51,485 bases of DNA from Nitrospirillum amazonense (lineage in GTDB: Bacteria > Pseudomonadota > Alphaproteobacteria > Azospirillales > Azospirillaceae), in contig NZ_VITN01000032.1 of the NCBI RefSeq assembly GCF_007828045.1, positions 1-51,485 on the forward strand, read 5' to 3'. Below the pieces are notes generated by a model. It ran no database searches and was not told the origin of the DNA. It was given only the letters and a program-made list of their open reading frames with translations. This document shows positions 35,716 through 48,869 of this stretch, piece by piece. Every line of letters starts with the position of its first letter. Within the stretch, counting starts at the first letter, position 1. The position numbers were made by a program, and so were the translations under genes.

Positions 35716-36201
35716 ATGACCCGCCAAACCGCCGACCAGTTGGACCGCATCGACCTGAACATCCTGCGCATCCTGCAGGAAGATGGGCGCCTGTCGAATG
35801 TGGAGCTGTCCCGCCGCGTGAACCTGTCCCCCACCCCCTGTCTGGAGCGGGTGCGGCGCCTGGAACGCGACGGCTATATCCAGGGCTACGCGGCGCGGCT
35901 GGACCCGGAACGGCTGGGCCGCAGCCTGATGGCCTTCATCGAGGTGCGGCTGGACCGCACCAGCCCCGACGTCTTCAAAACCTTCGCCGACGCCATCGCC
36001 CCCATGGACGAGATCCAGGAATGCCATATGGTGGCCGGCGGCTTCGACTATCTGATCAAGGTGCGGGTGGCCGACATGGCGGCCTACCGCGCCTTCCTGG
36101 GGGACAAGCTGTCCAGCATCCCGGGGGTGGCCCAAACGCACACCTATATGGTGATGGAAGAGGTGAAGTCGACGGCGGCCATACCCGTGCCGGTGCGGTA
36201 G
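35716..36201 (+). CDS. Lrp/AsnC family regulator, likely proline-responsive activator of putA
   Basis: The 161-residue protein has the N-terminal AsnC helix-turn-helix (LDRIDLNILRILQEDGRLSN, VNLSPTPCLERVRRLERDGYI) and a C-terminal RAM ligand-binding domain beginning MAFIEVRLDR. It is transcribed divergently from putA. In many alphaproteobacteria an Lrp-type PutR activates putA when proline is present, and the gene order fits. The 3' 273 bases, coding the whole RAM domain, are repeated downstream of the TonB receptor. Confidence 0.93.
   Translation: MTRQTADQLDRIDLNILRILQEDGRLSNVELSRRVNLSPTPCLERVRRLERDGYIQGYAARLDPERLGRSLMAFIEVRLDRTSPDVFKTFADAIAPMDEIQECHMVAGGFDYLIKVRVADMAAYRAFLGDKLSSIPGVAQTHTYMVMEEVKSTAAIPVPVR
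35929..36201 (+). repeat. 273-bp direct repeat, copy 1 (3' part of the AsnC-type gene)
   Basis: This part of the regulator gene matches 38988-39260 without any insertion or deletion; the encoded peptides agree at 79 of 90 positions. Copies are about 3 kb apart in the same orientation and bracket the TonB receptor gene. Confidence 0.9.
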
Positions 36202-36244
36202 GCAGGCCCTGGGGCTCCGGTCCTGGAAGCGGCGCTGCGATAGT

Positions 36245-36302
36245 TGCCAATTCGCAGGACAAAACTGCCAAGGTCGCAATTATTTAATCAACTTTAAATA
36301 AT
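36245..36302 (+). promoter_or_regulatory. Promoter-region repeats upstream of the TonB receptor
   Basis: Two direct repeats, TGCCAA-N2-CGCA (36245-36256) and TGCCAA-N3-CGCA (36266-36278), start 21 bases apart, which is two helical turns. They are followed by an AT-only inverted repeat ATTATTTAA/TTAAATAAT (36279-36302, six-base loop). Together they look like an operator region about 70-125 bases before the ATG at 36370. No known regulator consensus is matched. Confidence 0.45.
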
Positions 36303-36369
36303 AACTGCGGCGAGGGCTGGTATCAGGTCGCCCGCATCGGCCCCTCCTCGCCACAGGATAGACCCTACC

Positions 36370-38973
36370 ATGTTCCGGAGCATGTTGCTGCGCCGCACCG
36401 CCGTGCCGCTGATCCTTTGCCTCGCCCCGTTTGCTGCCCACGCGGACGACGCGCCGCCGGCGGATCAGATCCAGGAGGTGGTCGTCACCGGCTATGGCCA
36501 TAGCCTGCAGACGGCCAGCGAGGTGAAGCGGCAGGCCGACCAGGTGGTCGACTCCGTCTCGGCCGAGGACATCGGCAAGTTCCCGAACCAGAACGTGGCG
36601 GAGGCGCTGCAGCTGGTCACCGGCATCACCATGACACGCAGCCGCAGCGAAGGCCTGGACATCGCCGTGCGGGGCTTCGCGTCCAACTTCCAGACCACGC
36701 AGCTGAACGGCCGCAGCATCGCGGTGAACGAGAACGTGGAAAACGGCGGCGTGAACGGCCGGCAGTTCCGCTACGACGTGCTGCCGTCCGAACTGGTGTC
36801 GCGCATCGACGTCCAAAAGTCGCCGACCGCCGACATGAACGAGGGCGCCATCGGCGGCAACATCAACATCCTGACCTTCCATCCCTTCGACCTGGGCACC
36901 ACCGCCAGCGTCAACGCGCAGGGCAGCTACTCCGACCTGCGCGACCGCGTCGACCCCTCCGTGTCCGGCATCGCCTCTTGGGTGAACGCCAACCGGGACC
37001 TGGGCGTGCTGATCGCCGCCTCCTACATGGAACGGTCGGTGCGGCAGGATCGCGAATACAGCACGGGCTGGCAGATCACCAAGGCCTGGGATCCGTACTT
37101 CGGCGGCGACACCTGGACGCCCACCCGCATCCGCCCCACCATCGAGCAGGAGGATCGCCGCCGCTACACGGTGGACGGGGCCTTGCAGTGGCAGCCCAAT
37201 GAGCATTGGGAAACCAATGTCGATGTGCTGTTCTCCCGCCTGAAGGACAATTACGACGAATACGGAATCGACTTCTATCCGGGCGACAGCGCGGTGAAGC
37301 CGGCGGCGGGCACCTTCACGGTCACGGACGGCACCATGGTGCGCGGCACCTTCAACAACGTCTTCACCATGGCGTCCCGCGAGACATCCGGCCAGCGCCA
37401 CGACCTGTTCGCCGCCGGCCTGAACCAGAAATGGACTGATGGCCCGTGGACCGTGGACGGCGATTTCTCCTATTCCTCGGCGCACAGCGTCACCGACGAC
37501 CCCATCCACCGCAGCCGGCTGCAGGCCTACCTGCCGCTGACCATGGATTTCACCCGGGGGTATGAGGCCGCCTATGACCTGGTGACCCCGGTGAACCTGA
37601 ACAGCCCCGGCAGCTATGTCGGCCGTCGCCTGGAATACCGCGATGAGGACAGCAAGGATTACGATTGGGGTGGCCGCCTGGACCTCACCCGGGACCTGAA
37701 CGTCGGCCCCCTGTCCAGCCTGGTGCTGGGTGGGGAATACCGGGAGCGGGAACGCGACTATTTCCGCCGCGACCTGGTGAGCGAGGCCGGGGTCAAGGGT
37801 GTTCCCGGCTCGGCCTTCCCCTCATCCCTGTTCGAATCCTTCCCCTATTCCGACTTCATGAGCGGGTTCAGCGGCAACTTCCCGCGCACCTGGCTGGTGC
37901 CGAACGGCCGCGCCTTCTTCGCCAGCTACTTTGACAATTCGCTGCTGAACACGCCCCTGACCGCCGCCGACCTGGCCAACGGCTTCAAAGTGACGGAAGA
38001 GACCGTGGCGGGCTACGGTCGGCTGAACATGAAGACCGAACTGGCCGGCATTCCACTCACCGGCAACGCCGGCGTGCGGGTGGTGGACACCCGGCAGGTC
38101 TCCAGCGGCTATGCCACCAACGGCGTCACCGCGACGCCGGTGCGCTATGAGAAGAACTACACCGACCTGCTGCCCAGCCTGAACGTGAAGGCCGACCTGA
38201 CGGACGACTTGGTTTCCCGCTTCAGCGTGGCCCGGGTGCTGACCCGCCCGAACCTGGGTGACATTGCGCCGCGTCTCAGCATTTCCAACGACGCGCCGAC
38301 CGGCAGCGGCGGCAACCCCAACCTGTCGCCCTACATGGCGACGCAGTACGACGCCACGCTGGAATGGTATTTCCGCAAGGACGCGTCGCTGACCGGGGGC
38401 ATATTCTATAAGCAGCTGGACAGCTACATCACCGCCAAGAACACCGAGATCAACATCCCCGGCCGTGGCGACATCCGCGTCACCACCCTGGCCAACGGCG
38501 GCAATGCCGAGGTTAGGGGGTTCGAGCTGGCCTATCAGCAGGTCATGACCTTCCTGCCCGCGCCCTTCGACGGCCTGGGCCTGCAGGCGAACTTCACCCA
38601 CGCCGATGTCACCACCCTGTTCGTCACCGGCACCCGCACCGTCAAGGACCAGCTGCCCGGCCTGTCGAACAACAGCTACAACCTGGTGGGCTTCTACGAC
38701 TACGGCCCCTTCGGCGCCCGCCTCAGCTATTCCTGGCGCAGCGCGTACATGAGCGGGTTCGGCAACGAGGTCAGCTCGGACACCAATGTCGATGCCTACG
38801 GTACGCTGGACGCCAGCCTCAGCTACGCCATCACGGAAAACATCACACTGACCCTGGAAGGGACCAACCTGACCGGTGCCGCCCTGTACAACTACGGCAA
38901 CACCACCACCCAGCCGCGGGAAATCTACTACTACGGTCGCCGCTACACCGCCGGCGTGCGGGCGAAGTTCTAG
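36370..38973 (+). CDS. TonB-dependent outer-membrane receptor
   Basis: The 867-residue protein has a signal peptide (VPLILCLAPFAAHA), then IQEVVVTGYGHS as the TonB-box region. The plug follows (IGKFPNQNVAEALQLVTGIT, DIAVRGFASNFQTTQLNGR, GAIGGNINI), then a long beta-barrel ending YYYGRRYTAGVRAKF with the terminal aromatic residue. The sequence is of the Caulobacter/Xanthomonas subtype that imports plant sugars or oligopeptides rather than siderophores, but substrate cannot be assigned. Proline-rich peptides are a guess from the neighbouring proline genes. The TAG stop is 15 bases from the truncated regulator copy. Confidence 0.92.
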   Translation: MFRSMLLRRTAVPLILCLAPFAAHADDAPPADQIQEVVVTGYGHSLQTASEVKRQADQVVDSVSAEDIGKFPNQNVAEALQLVTGITMTRSRSEGLDIAVRGFASNFQTTQLNGRSIAVNENVENGGVNGRQFRYDVLPSELVSRIDVQKSPTADMNEGAIGGNINILTFHPFDLGTTASVNAQGSYSDLRDRVDPSVSGIASWVNANRDLGVLIAASYMERSVRQDREYSTGWQITKAWDPYFGGDTWTPTRIRPTIEQEDRRRYTVDGALQWQPNEHWETNVDVLFSRLKDNYDEYGIDFYPGDSAVKPAAGTFTVTDGTMVRGTFNNVFTMASRETSGQRHDLFAAGLNQKWTDGPWTVDGDFSYSSAHSVTDDPIHRSRLQAYLPLTMDFTRGYEAAYDLVTPVNLNSPGSYVGRRLEYRDEDSKDYDWGGRLDLTRDLNVGPLSSLVLGGEYRERERDYFRRDLVSEAGVKGVPGSAFPSSLFESFPYSDFMSGFSGNFPRTWLVPNGRAFFASYFDNSLLNTPLTAADLANGFKVTEETVAGYGRLNMKTELAGIPLTGNAGVRVVDTRQVSSGYATNGVTATPVRYEKNYTDLLPSLNVKADLTDDLVSRFSVARVLTRPNLGDIAPRLSISNDAPTGSGGNPNLSPYMATQYDATLEWYFRKDASLTGGIFYKQLDSYITAKNTEINIPGRGDIRVTTLANGGNAEVRGFELAYQQVMTFLPAPFDGLGLQANFTHADVTTLFVTGTRTVKDQLPGLSNNSYNLVGFYDYGPFGARLSYSWRSAYMSGFGNEVSSDTNVDAYGTLDASLSYAITENITLTLEGTNLTGAALYNYGNTTTQPREIYYYGRRYTAGVRAKF

Positions 38974-38987
38974 GCCCCCGCCTCAGG

Positions 38988-39260
38988 ATGGCCTTCATCG
39001 AAGTGCGGCAGGACCGCGCCGGTCCCGATGTCTTCAAAATCTTCGCCTACGCCATCGCCCCCATGGACGAGGTCCAGGAATGCCACATGGTGGCCAGCGG
39101 CTTCGACTATCTGATCAAGGTGCGGGTGGCCGACATGGCGGCCTACCGCGCCTTCCTGGGCGACAAATTCTCCAGCATCGCCAGCGTGGCCCAGACCCAT
39201 ACCTATATGGCGATGGAAGAGGTGAAGTCGACAGCGGCCATACCGGTGCCGGTGCGGTGA
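38988..39260 (+). pseudogene. Truncated second copy of the AsnC-type regulator (RAM domain only)
   Basis: The 90-residue reading frame starts MAFIEVRQDR and ends STAAIPVPVR, matching residues 72-161 of the regulator at 79 of 90 positions with no gaps. The DNA-binding half is missing: homology stops at the ATG, and the preceding bases belong to the TonB receptor stop. No ribosome-binding site precedes it. It is most simply a relic of a duplicated gene cut by a rearrangement. The open frame and conserved core leave room for a translated stand-alone ligand-binding domain that could form hetero-oligomers with the full regulator. Confidence 0.8.
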
Positions 39261-39413
39261 GGCAAACACCCGATGTATCCGTTCAGCCTTGAGGGCCGGG
39301 TGACATGCCGAAGGCCAAAGGACAGCCATATTGACCAAGCCGCTGAGCGTCTGGCCGGGCTGTGGGAAAGTGGAATCGCTTTGGAACGTGAATCCGCTCG
39401 CAGAACAAAACTC

Positions 39414-39445
39414 AGAGCGAAGCGCGGTCACGCGCGCTTCGCTCT
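39414..39445 (-). terminator. Perfect 13-bp hairpin, probable terminator
   Basis: AGAGCGAAGCGCG pairs exactly with CGCGCTTCGCTCT around a six-base loop. On the minus strand it is followed by GAGTTTTGTTC, and it lies 110 bases past the stop of the unknown exported protein. The rest of the 294-bp gap 39261-39554 holds no gene I can support. Confidence 0.6.
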
Positions 39446-39554
39446 CCGAAACTATACCAATGAATCAAAAGGCTACCGAGGCAGACCGAGGCATGTAAAC
39501 CGCCCCAGGGCATGCCCGAGAAAAATGCCCGGCACAGAACGCCACAAGATCAAG

Positions 39555-40289
39555 TCAAATCTGGTGTTCCGCCAAGAACTTGAGGGCATCTTCAGATCGC
39601 GCCTCTACATCAGATCGGAGGGCAACACAGTTACTTGCCTCACCACCGTAGGTCTCCGACAAATTCTTGTCAAATTTGCTCGAAAATTGCTCCCGACGTG
39701 CCGGATCTTTCATTTTTGAAATATACGCCTTTACCGAGGCAACCTCGCCTTTATCTCCCCACCCGCAGAACCGGGCAAGCTTGGTACGGCTGCTCACCGA
39801 GAGGATCGCAGAGTAAGCGTCCTCCACAAAAGCACCGCACATGGCGTTCAACGGCGCGCCTTTGTCCCCTGCGCGCTCACAATCCCAATCGGTGAAGGCG
39901 TTGTTAAACCAGTAAGCCACGGGATGGTAGTTTCTCCACCCGCCTTCCGACATGAATTTTGCCATCGGCTCGTTAGGGGGAACCTTATCCCCAGGCAGGA
40001 AAAAGGCGACAAGGCAGCCACTCTCACCCGAACAGACGGCGGCTAAAGCTTCATCATAGGCGGATCGATCCTTGGCCGCCGAGGGTGAAATCTGAATGAA
40101 GACGTTTCGAACGCCCGCCTCAAGCCCGCCAATCACCTGCCATTTCGGGGCATCCGCCACCGGCGAGACCTTATTCCCGGAAGCGGGATTTAAGGGGCCG
40201 CTCGCCCCCCCGCCACGCATGCCCCAGATCACAAAGCCCGCGATGGCCACCGCACAAATTGCCCCCGCGGCAAGAAGCCCCTTCTTCAC
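39555..40289 (-). CDS. Unknown membrane-anchored or exported protein with paired cysteines
   Basis: From the GTG at 40289 (GGAGGGG upstream) the product has 244 residues: KKGLLAAGAICAVAIAGFVIWG as an N-terminal membrane anchor or signal, then a soluble periplasmic part. The soluble part holds six cysteines in AVCSGESGCLVAFF, WDCERAGDKG, NAMCGAF, RFCGWGDKG and SNCVAL, which suggests disulfide bonds. No catalytic motif or known family is recognised. Base composition is lower in GC than the flanks, so it may be acquired. It stands alone next to the receptor/regulator rearrangement. Confidence 0.7.
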   Translation of the reverse strand: MKKGLLAAGAICAVAIAGFVIWGMRGGGASGPLNPASGNKVSPVADAPKWQVIGGLEAGVRNVFIQISPSAAKDRSAYDEALAAVCSGESGCLVAFFLPGDKVPPNEPMAKFMSEGGWRNYHPVAYWFNNAFTDWDCERAGDKGAPLNAMCGAFVEDAYSAILSVSSRTKLARFCGWGDKGEVASVKAYISKMKDPARREQFSSKFDKNLSETYGGEASNCVALRSDVEARSEDALKFLAEHQI

Positions 40290-40421
40290 ATCCCCCTCCA
40301 CGTCAAAGTCCCATTAAGAGAACTGGATGGTACGAATTCCCCTTGTGGATTAAAAGCATAACCAAGATACGCGGATAAATTCCATGAACGCCGGGACTAA
40401 AACTGACGACAGTCCGACGGG

Positions 40422-41651
40422 TCACAAGAAATCAGCCACCCCCTCCGCCGCCACCTGCGCCCCGCTGAAGCAGGCTTGCAGCAGATAGCCGCCGGTGGGC
40501 GCCTCCCAGTCCAGCATCTCGCCCACGGCGAAGACGCCGGGCAGGCGGCGCAGCATCAAATGGTCGTCCAGTTCGGTCAGCGTGATGCCGCCGGCGGTGG
40601 AGATGGCGCGGTCCAGGGGGCGGATGGCGGTCAGGGTGATGGGCAGGGCCTTGAGACGGGAAGCCAGCGCCGCCGGGGTGGCGAGGTCGGCGGGGGATGC
40701 CCCCTCGCGCAGCAGGGCGGGGAGGACGCCCTCCAGGCCTAAAGCCTTGCGCAGGCGGTTCTTCAGGCTTTCCGACGGCGGCGCCTTGGCCAGGCGCGCC
40801 GTGGCGGTGGCCACGTCCAGGTCGGGCTTGAGGTCGATGTGCAGCACCGCCTGGCCGTCGCGGGCGATGGCCTCACGCAAGGGCGCGCCCAGGGCGTAAA
40901 GGGCGCCGCCCTCCAGGCCGGTGCGGGTCACCACCGCCTCCCCCCGGCTGGTCTGGCCGGCGAAGGACAGGGCAATGCGCTTCAGGGGCTGGCCCTCCGT
41001 GCGCTCGATGAAGGCGGGGGACCAGGCGACGTCGAAGCCGGCGTTGGCGGCGCGGAAGGGGGCGAGGTCAATGCCCTTCACCGCCAGCAAGGCCGCCCAG
41101 CCGCCGTCGGAGCCCAGGCGCGGCCAACTGGCGCCGCCCAGGGCCAGCAGGGTGGCGTCAGCCCGCACCGTCCGGGGCCCGTCCGGCGTGTCGAAGGCCA
41201 GCGCGCCGTCGTCGGTCCATCCGGTCCAGCGGTGGCGGGCCTTGAGCGTCACGCCCAGGCCGTCCAGCCGGCGCAGCCAGGCGCGCAGCAGGGGGGAGGC
41301 CTTGAGGCCCACGGGGAACACGCGGCCGCTGCTGCCGACGAAGGTTTCGATGCCCAGGCCGTGCACCCAGGCACGCAGATCATCCGGCGTGAAGCGCCTG
41401 ATCCACGGCGCCACCACGGGTGCGGCCTCGCCATAGCGGGTGAGGAAACGGTCCAGCGGCTCGGAATGGGTGATGTTCAGGCCGCCGCGCCCGGCCATCA
41501 GGAACTTGCGCGCCGGTGACGGCATGGCGTCATAGACGTTGACGGCAACACCCTTGCCGGCCAGCGCCTCCGCCGCCATCAGGCCGGCGGGTCCCGCGCC
41601 GATGACGGCCACCGCCGGGCGCCGCCCCTCTTGATCCGCCGTCTGCGGCAC
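40422..41651 (-). CDS. HI0933-type (TIGR03862-like) FAD-dependent oxidoreductase
   Basis: The 409-residue flavoprotein starts with the dinucleotide-binding motif VAVIGAGPAGLMAAEALAG, then KFLMAGRGGLNITHSEP typical of the HI0933 family. Near the C terminus come the second FAD motif GVFAVGEMLDWEAPTGGYLLQ and CFSGAQVAA. The function of this family is not firmly known (BaiN-like reductases are relatives). I prefer the GTG at 41651 preceded by AAGGGG; the frame continues to an ATG at 41693. It is divergent from metH. Confidence 0.88.
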   Translation of the reverse strand: MPQTADQEGRRPAVAVIGAGPAGLMAAEALAGKGVAVNVYDAMPSPARKFLMAGRGGLNITHSEPLDRFLTRYGEAAPVVAPWIRRFTPDDLRAWVHGLGIETFVGSSGRVFPVGLKASPLLRAWLRRLDGLGVTLKARHRWTGWTDDGALAFDTPDGPRTVRADATLLALGGASWPRLGSDGGWAALLAVKGIDLAPFRAANAGFDVAWSPAFIERTEGQPLKRIALSFAGQTSRGEAVVTRTGLEGGALYALGAPLREAIARDGQAVLHIDLKPDLDVATATARLAKAPPSESLKNRLRKALGLEGVLPALLREGASPADLATPAALASRLKALPITLTAIRPLDRAISTAGGITLTELDDHLMLRRLPGVFAVGEMLDWEAPTGGYLLQACFSGAQVAAEGVADFL

Positions 41652-41756
41652 CGCTGAACCCCTTCGCTCCAATCCCAGGCCGCTTCTAGGCATGGGCGCC
41701 CGCCGCCGTCAATCCGCACCACCACAAAAGCACATGGCGTCCGCGTCCGATGCATC

Positions 41757-41776
41757 ACATAAAGACATCTTTATGT
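41757..41776 (+). promoter_or_regulatory. SahR-type operator upstream of metH
   Basis: A perfect inverted repeat with 9-bp arms (ACATAAAGA / TCTTTATGT) and CA spacer lies 89 bases before the metH ATG at 41865. Its core ATAAAGACATCTTTAT is identical to the site before the ArsR-methyltransferase gene at 48600-48615. The two are the only copies I noticed in the window. Confidence 0.75.
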
Positions 41777-41864
41777 TTGCATCTGTACCCCCAGATGACT
41801 AGGGTGGCGAACATTGTTACCTGGAACATACCCGGCGCCCCTGATGCCGGCGGAGTACGCGATC

Positions 41865-42938
41865 ATGGCCCTGACCCGTTCCCAACGCCTGGCCCGCCTG
41901 CCGGACCTGCTGAAGCAGCGCATCCTGGTGCTGGACGGCGCCATGGGCACCATGATCCAAGGCTACAAGCTGGATGAGGCCGGCTATCGTGGGGAGCGGT
42001 TCAAGGACTGGCACCGCGACGTGCGCGGCAACAACGACCTGCTGAACCTGACCCAGCCGAAGATCGTGCGCGAAATCCACCAGCAGTATTTCGACGCCGG
42101 CGCCGACATCGTCGAGACCAACACCTTCAATTCCACCAGCATCAGCCTGGCCGATTACGGCATGGAGGATCTGGCGTACGAGTTCAACAAGGCGGGCGCC
42201 GCCCTGGCCCGCGCCGCCGGTGACGCGTTGGAGGAGATTGATCCGTCGCGCCCGCGCTATGTCGCCGGCGCCATCGGCCCGACCAACCGCACCGCCTCCA
42301 TCAGCCCGGTGGTGACCGACCCCGGCTTCCGCAACGTCGATTTCGATGAGCTGCGCCTGGCCTACCGCACCCAGACCGAGGGCCTGATCGACGGCGGCGT
42401 GGACATGCTGCTGGTTGAGACCATCTTCGACACCCTGAACGCCAAGGCCGCCTTGTTCGCCGTGGATGAGGTCCTGGAGGAAAAGGGGCTGGAGCTGCCG
42501 GTCATGATCTCCGGCACCATCACCGACCGCTCCGGCCGCACCCTGTCCGGCCAGACGACGGAGGCCTTCTGGAACAGTCTGCGCCATGTGAAGCCGCTGA
42601 GCATCGGCCTGAACTGCGCCCTGGGCGCCGACCTGATGCGCCCCTATGTCCAGGAACTGAGCCGCGTCGCCGACACCTATGTCAGCGCCCACCCCAACGC
42701 CGGCCTGCCCAATGAGTTCGGCGGCTATGACGAGACGCCGGAGCAGATGGCCGACGCGCTGCGCCACTGGGCCGGCGACGGCCTGGTGAACATCGTCGGC
42801 GGCTGCTGCGGCACCTCCCCCGTGCATATCCACGCCATCGCCGAGGCGGTGAAGGGCATCACCCCGCGCCCGCCCGCCGACCGCCCGGCGCGCATGCGCC
42901 TGGCCGGGCTGGAGCCGTTCGAGATGCCGGCATTCTAA
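41865..42938 (+). CDS. metH: Methionine synthase, homocysteine-binding part (split MetH, first gene)
   Basis: The 357-residue protein is the homocysteine S-methyltransferase domain alone: [45 protein letters not shown] and [14 protein letters not shown], whose cysteines bind zinc and homocysteine. It ends before the pterin domain, and the rest of cobalamin-dependent methionine synthase is the next gene, 58 bases on. The start is the ATG at 41865; a frame open to 41814 has no ribosome-binding site. The SahR-type operator lies upstream. Two-gene MetH is known in several alphaproteobacteria, and there is no sign of a frameshift here. Confidence 0.9.
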   Translation: MALTRSQRLARLPDLLKQRILVLDGAMGTMIQGYKLDEAGYRGERFKDWHRDVRGNNDLLNLTQPKIVREIHQQYFDAGADIVETNTFNSTSISLADYGMEDLAYEFNKAGAALARAAGDALEEIDPSRPRYVAGAIGPTNRTASISPVVTDPGFRNVDFDELRLAYRTQTEGLIDGGVDMLLVETIFDTLNAKAALFAVDEVLEEKGLELPVMISGTITDRSGRTLSGQTTEAFWNSLRHVKPLSIGLNCALGADLMRPYVQELSRVADTYVSAHPNAGLPNEFGGYDETPEQMADALRHWAGDGLVNIVGGCCGTSPVHIHAIAEAVKGITPRPPADRPARMRLAGLEPFEMPAF

Positions 42939-42996
42939 CCCGCCCCACCCAGACCCAGGCGCCCCGCCCCTCGTTTCGCTTCCGGAATCAGCCGCC

Positions 42997-45672
<2,676 letters not shown>

Positions 45673-45826
45673 GGCTGCGCCCCTTGCCCGGCGAGTCCTC
45701 CGGCCAAATGTCGGTTTGGCGGTAGGCGCAGTTGTCGCCGGCCCCCTGCTGTTCCAAACGATGGGTGAACCGGTGCCGGTAGTCGTAGCCGGTGACCGTG
45801 ACACCTGCCATTCCCATCCCCCATCA

Positions 45827-46519
45827 TCACTGCCAGATGTTGATCTGCTCCGGCGTGCAGCGGTAGTGCCAGCGCTCGCCGTTCCAGCGGATGCGGCCTT
45901 CCCATTCCTCGCCCCGGAAGCCGAAATCGCTGGGCGGCCCGAAGCGCTGGACGAAGGCGTCATAGATGCGATGCCGGCATTCGCCCATGGGCGGCGGACC
46001 CTCGCGGCGATCGTCGTCCCAGTTGATGCCGCCCTGCGGCGGCGGCGGGGGCGGCTGGTCATAGGCGCCGGGACCGTTGTTCCAGGTGATGCCCCCGCCA
46101 TAGCTGGGCGGCGGGCCGTAAGAGGGCGGAGGCGGGGGCGGGTTGTAGACCGGCGGCGGGGGCGGCGGCTCCGGCTGGTAGTAGCGGCCGTCGATCTGGC
46201 GGGCGGACGAGATGCTGGCGAACAGGCCGATGGAGCCCAGGTCAGCGATGCGGGTGCCGCGGCCCACGCGCTTGCAGTCATGGAAGCCGGCGTTCCTGCA
46301 CACCTCCCACTCGCCCGAACGCACGATCATGGACTTGGCCCTATCGTTCCAGCGGCCCATGTCCGCCAGGTTTTCCACACCGTCGCGGATGGTCAGGGCC
46401 TCACCCCGGAACCCGGCCTCGGAGAAAAGGGTGATCTCACCCGCCAGCGCGCCGCCGGCGGTCAGCAGGGTACCGGCCAGGACGGCCGCGCCCATCAATC
46501 GGTGCATCAAACGTGTCAT
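45827..46519 (-). CDS. Exported beta/gamma-crystallin-like protein with proline-rich linker
   Basis: The 230-residue protein has a signal peptide (RLMGAAVLAGTLLTAGGALA) and a crystallin-type Greek-key part: EITLFSEAGFRGEALTIRDG, then GEWEVCRNAGFHDCKRVGRG. A run of proline/glycine/tyrosine repeats (PPPPPPSYGPPPSYGGG) follows, and the end is a Trp/Arg-rich domain with GECRHRIYDAF. The crystallin part may bind calcium or act structurally in the envelope. Start at 46519 preceded by AGGGTGGA. It is convergent with metH and behind metF. Confidence 0.75.
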   Translation of the reverse strand: MTRLMHRLMGAAVLAGTLLTAGGALAGEITLFSEAGFRGEALTIRDGVENLADMGRWNDRAKSMIVRSGEWEVCRNAGFHDCKRVGRGTRIADLGSIGLFASISSARQIDGRYYQPEPPPPPPVYNPPPPPPSYGPPPSYGGGITWNNGPGAYDQPPPPPPQGGINWDDDRREGPPPMGECRHRIYDAFVQRFGPPSDFGFRGEEWEGRIRWNGERWHYRCTPEQINIWQ

Positions 46520-46647
46520 GACGGTCCACCCTGTCATCCATTGGGGGCATTGTTTGCAAGAATGCCTTCCCGGCGGATGTAACCTAATCCGCCGAGAATG
46601 GCGAGCCCATGGCAGGGGGGTGACATCATTCGGGTTTGGCGGCCTGC

Positions 46648-48551
<1,904 letters not shown>

Positions 48552-48599
48552 GGTCCAAGAATCCCAATGCCACCGCAGTCTCTGGGATCATTTGTACAT

Positions 48600-48615
48600 A
48601 TAAAGATGTCTTTAT
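48600..48615 (-). promoter_or_regulatory. SahR-type operator upstream of sahR-metF
   Basis: Read on the minus strand this is ATAAAGACATCTTTAT, identical over 16 bases to the metH site. It lies 49 bases before the regulator's ATG at 48551 in an AT-rich promoter. This position suits autorepression. Confidence 0.75.
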
Positions 48616-48869
48616 GCGAGCGAATAATGACAACAATACGAGACGGCAAACGCGCCACCCGGCGACGGGCAAGGCGGTATAATGGCCTACGTCCCATCAC
48701 CAGCCACGGGGGCGCGGGTGTGCCGCACCCACTCGTCCGATGGCCGACCCCTATATCGAAGGTCAGATAGAAAATGGCCCCACCTTGGCCCACCTCATAG
48801 TGGTGCCTGGATTTGGCCACAAAGTATGCCAATCATTCATCAATAACCAATTTAACCGTGGGTTGACGC
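48616..48869. other. Intergenic region between sahR and mlaA
   Basis: With the operator and sahR leader this completes a 318-base stretch without a gene. It contains a good -10-like TATAAT (GCGGTATAATGGCC near 48680) reading right, without a clear -35. The last 60 bases before mlaA are AT-rich. I see no RNA gene in it. Confidence 0.5.

Noticed and set aside
39273-39719. 148-codon plus-strand open frame after the truncated regulator copy
   Set aside because: It crosses a strong hairpin and overlaps the exported-protein gene on the other strand; its composition is random-like.
41700-41864. SAM- or SAH-riboswitch upstream of metH
   Set aside because: The leader is short and dominated by the SahR-type palindrome; no conserved riboswitch core could be recognised.
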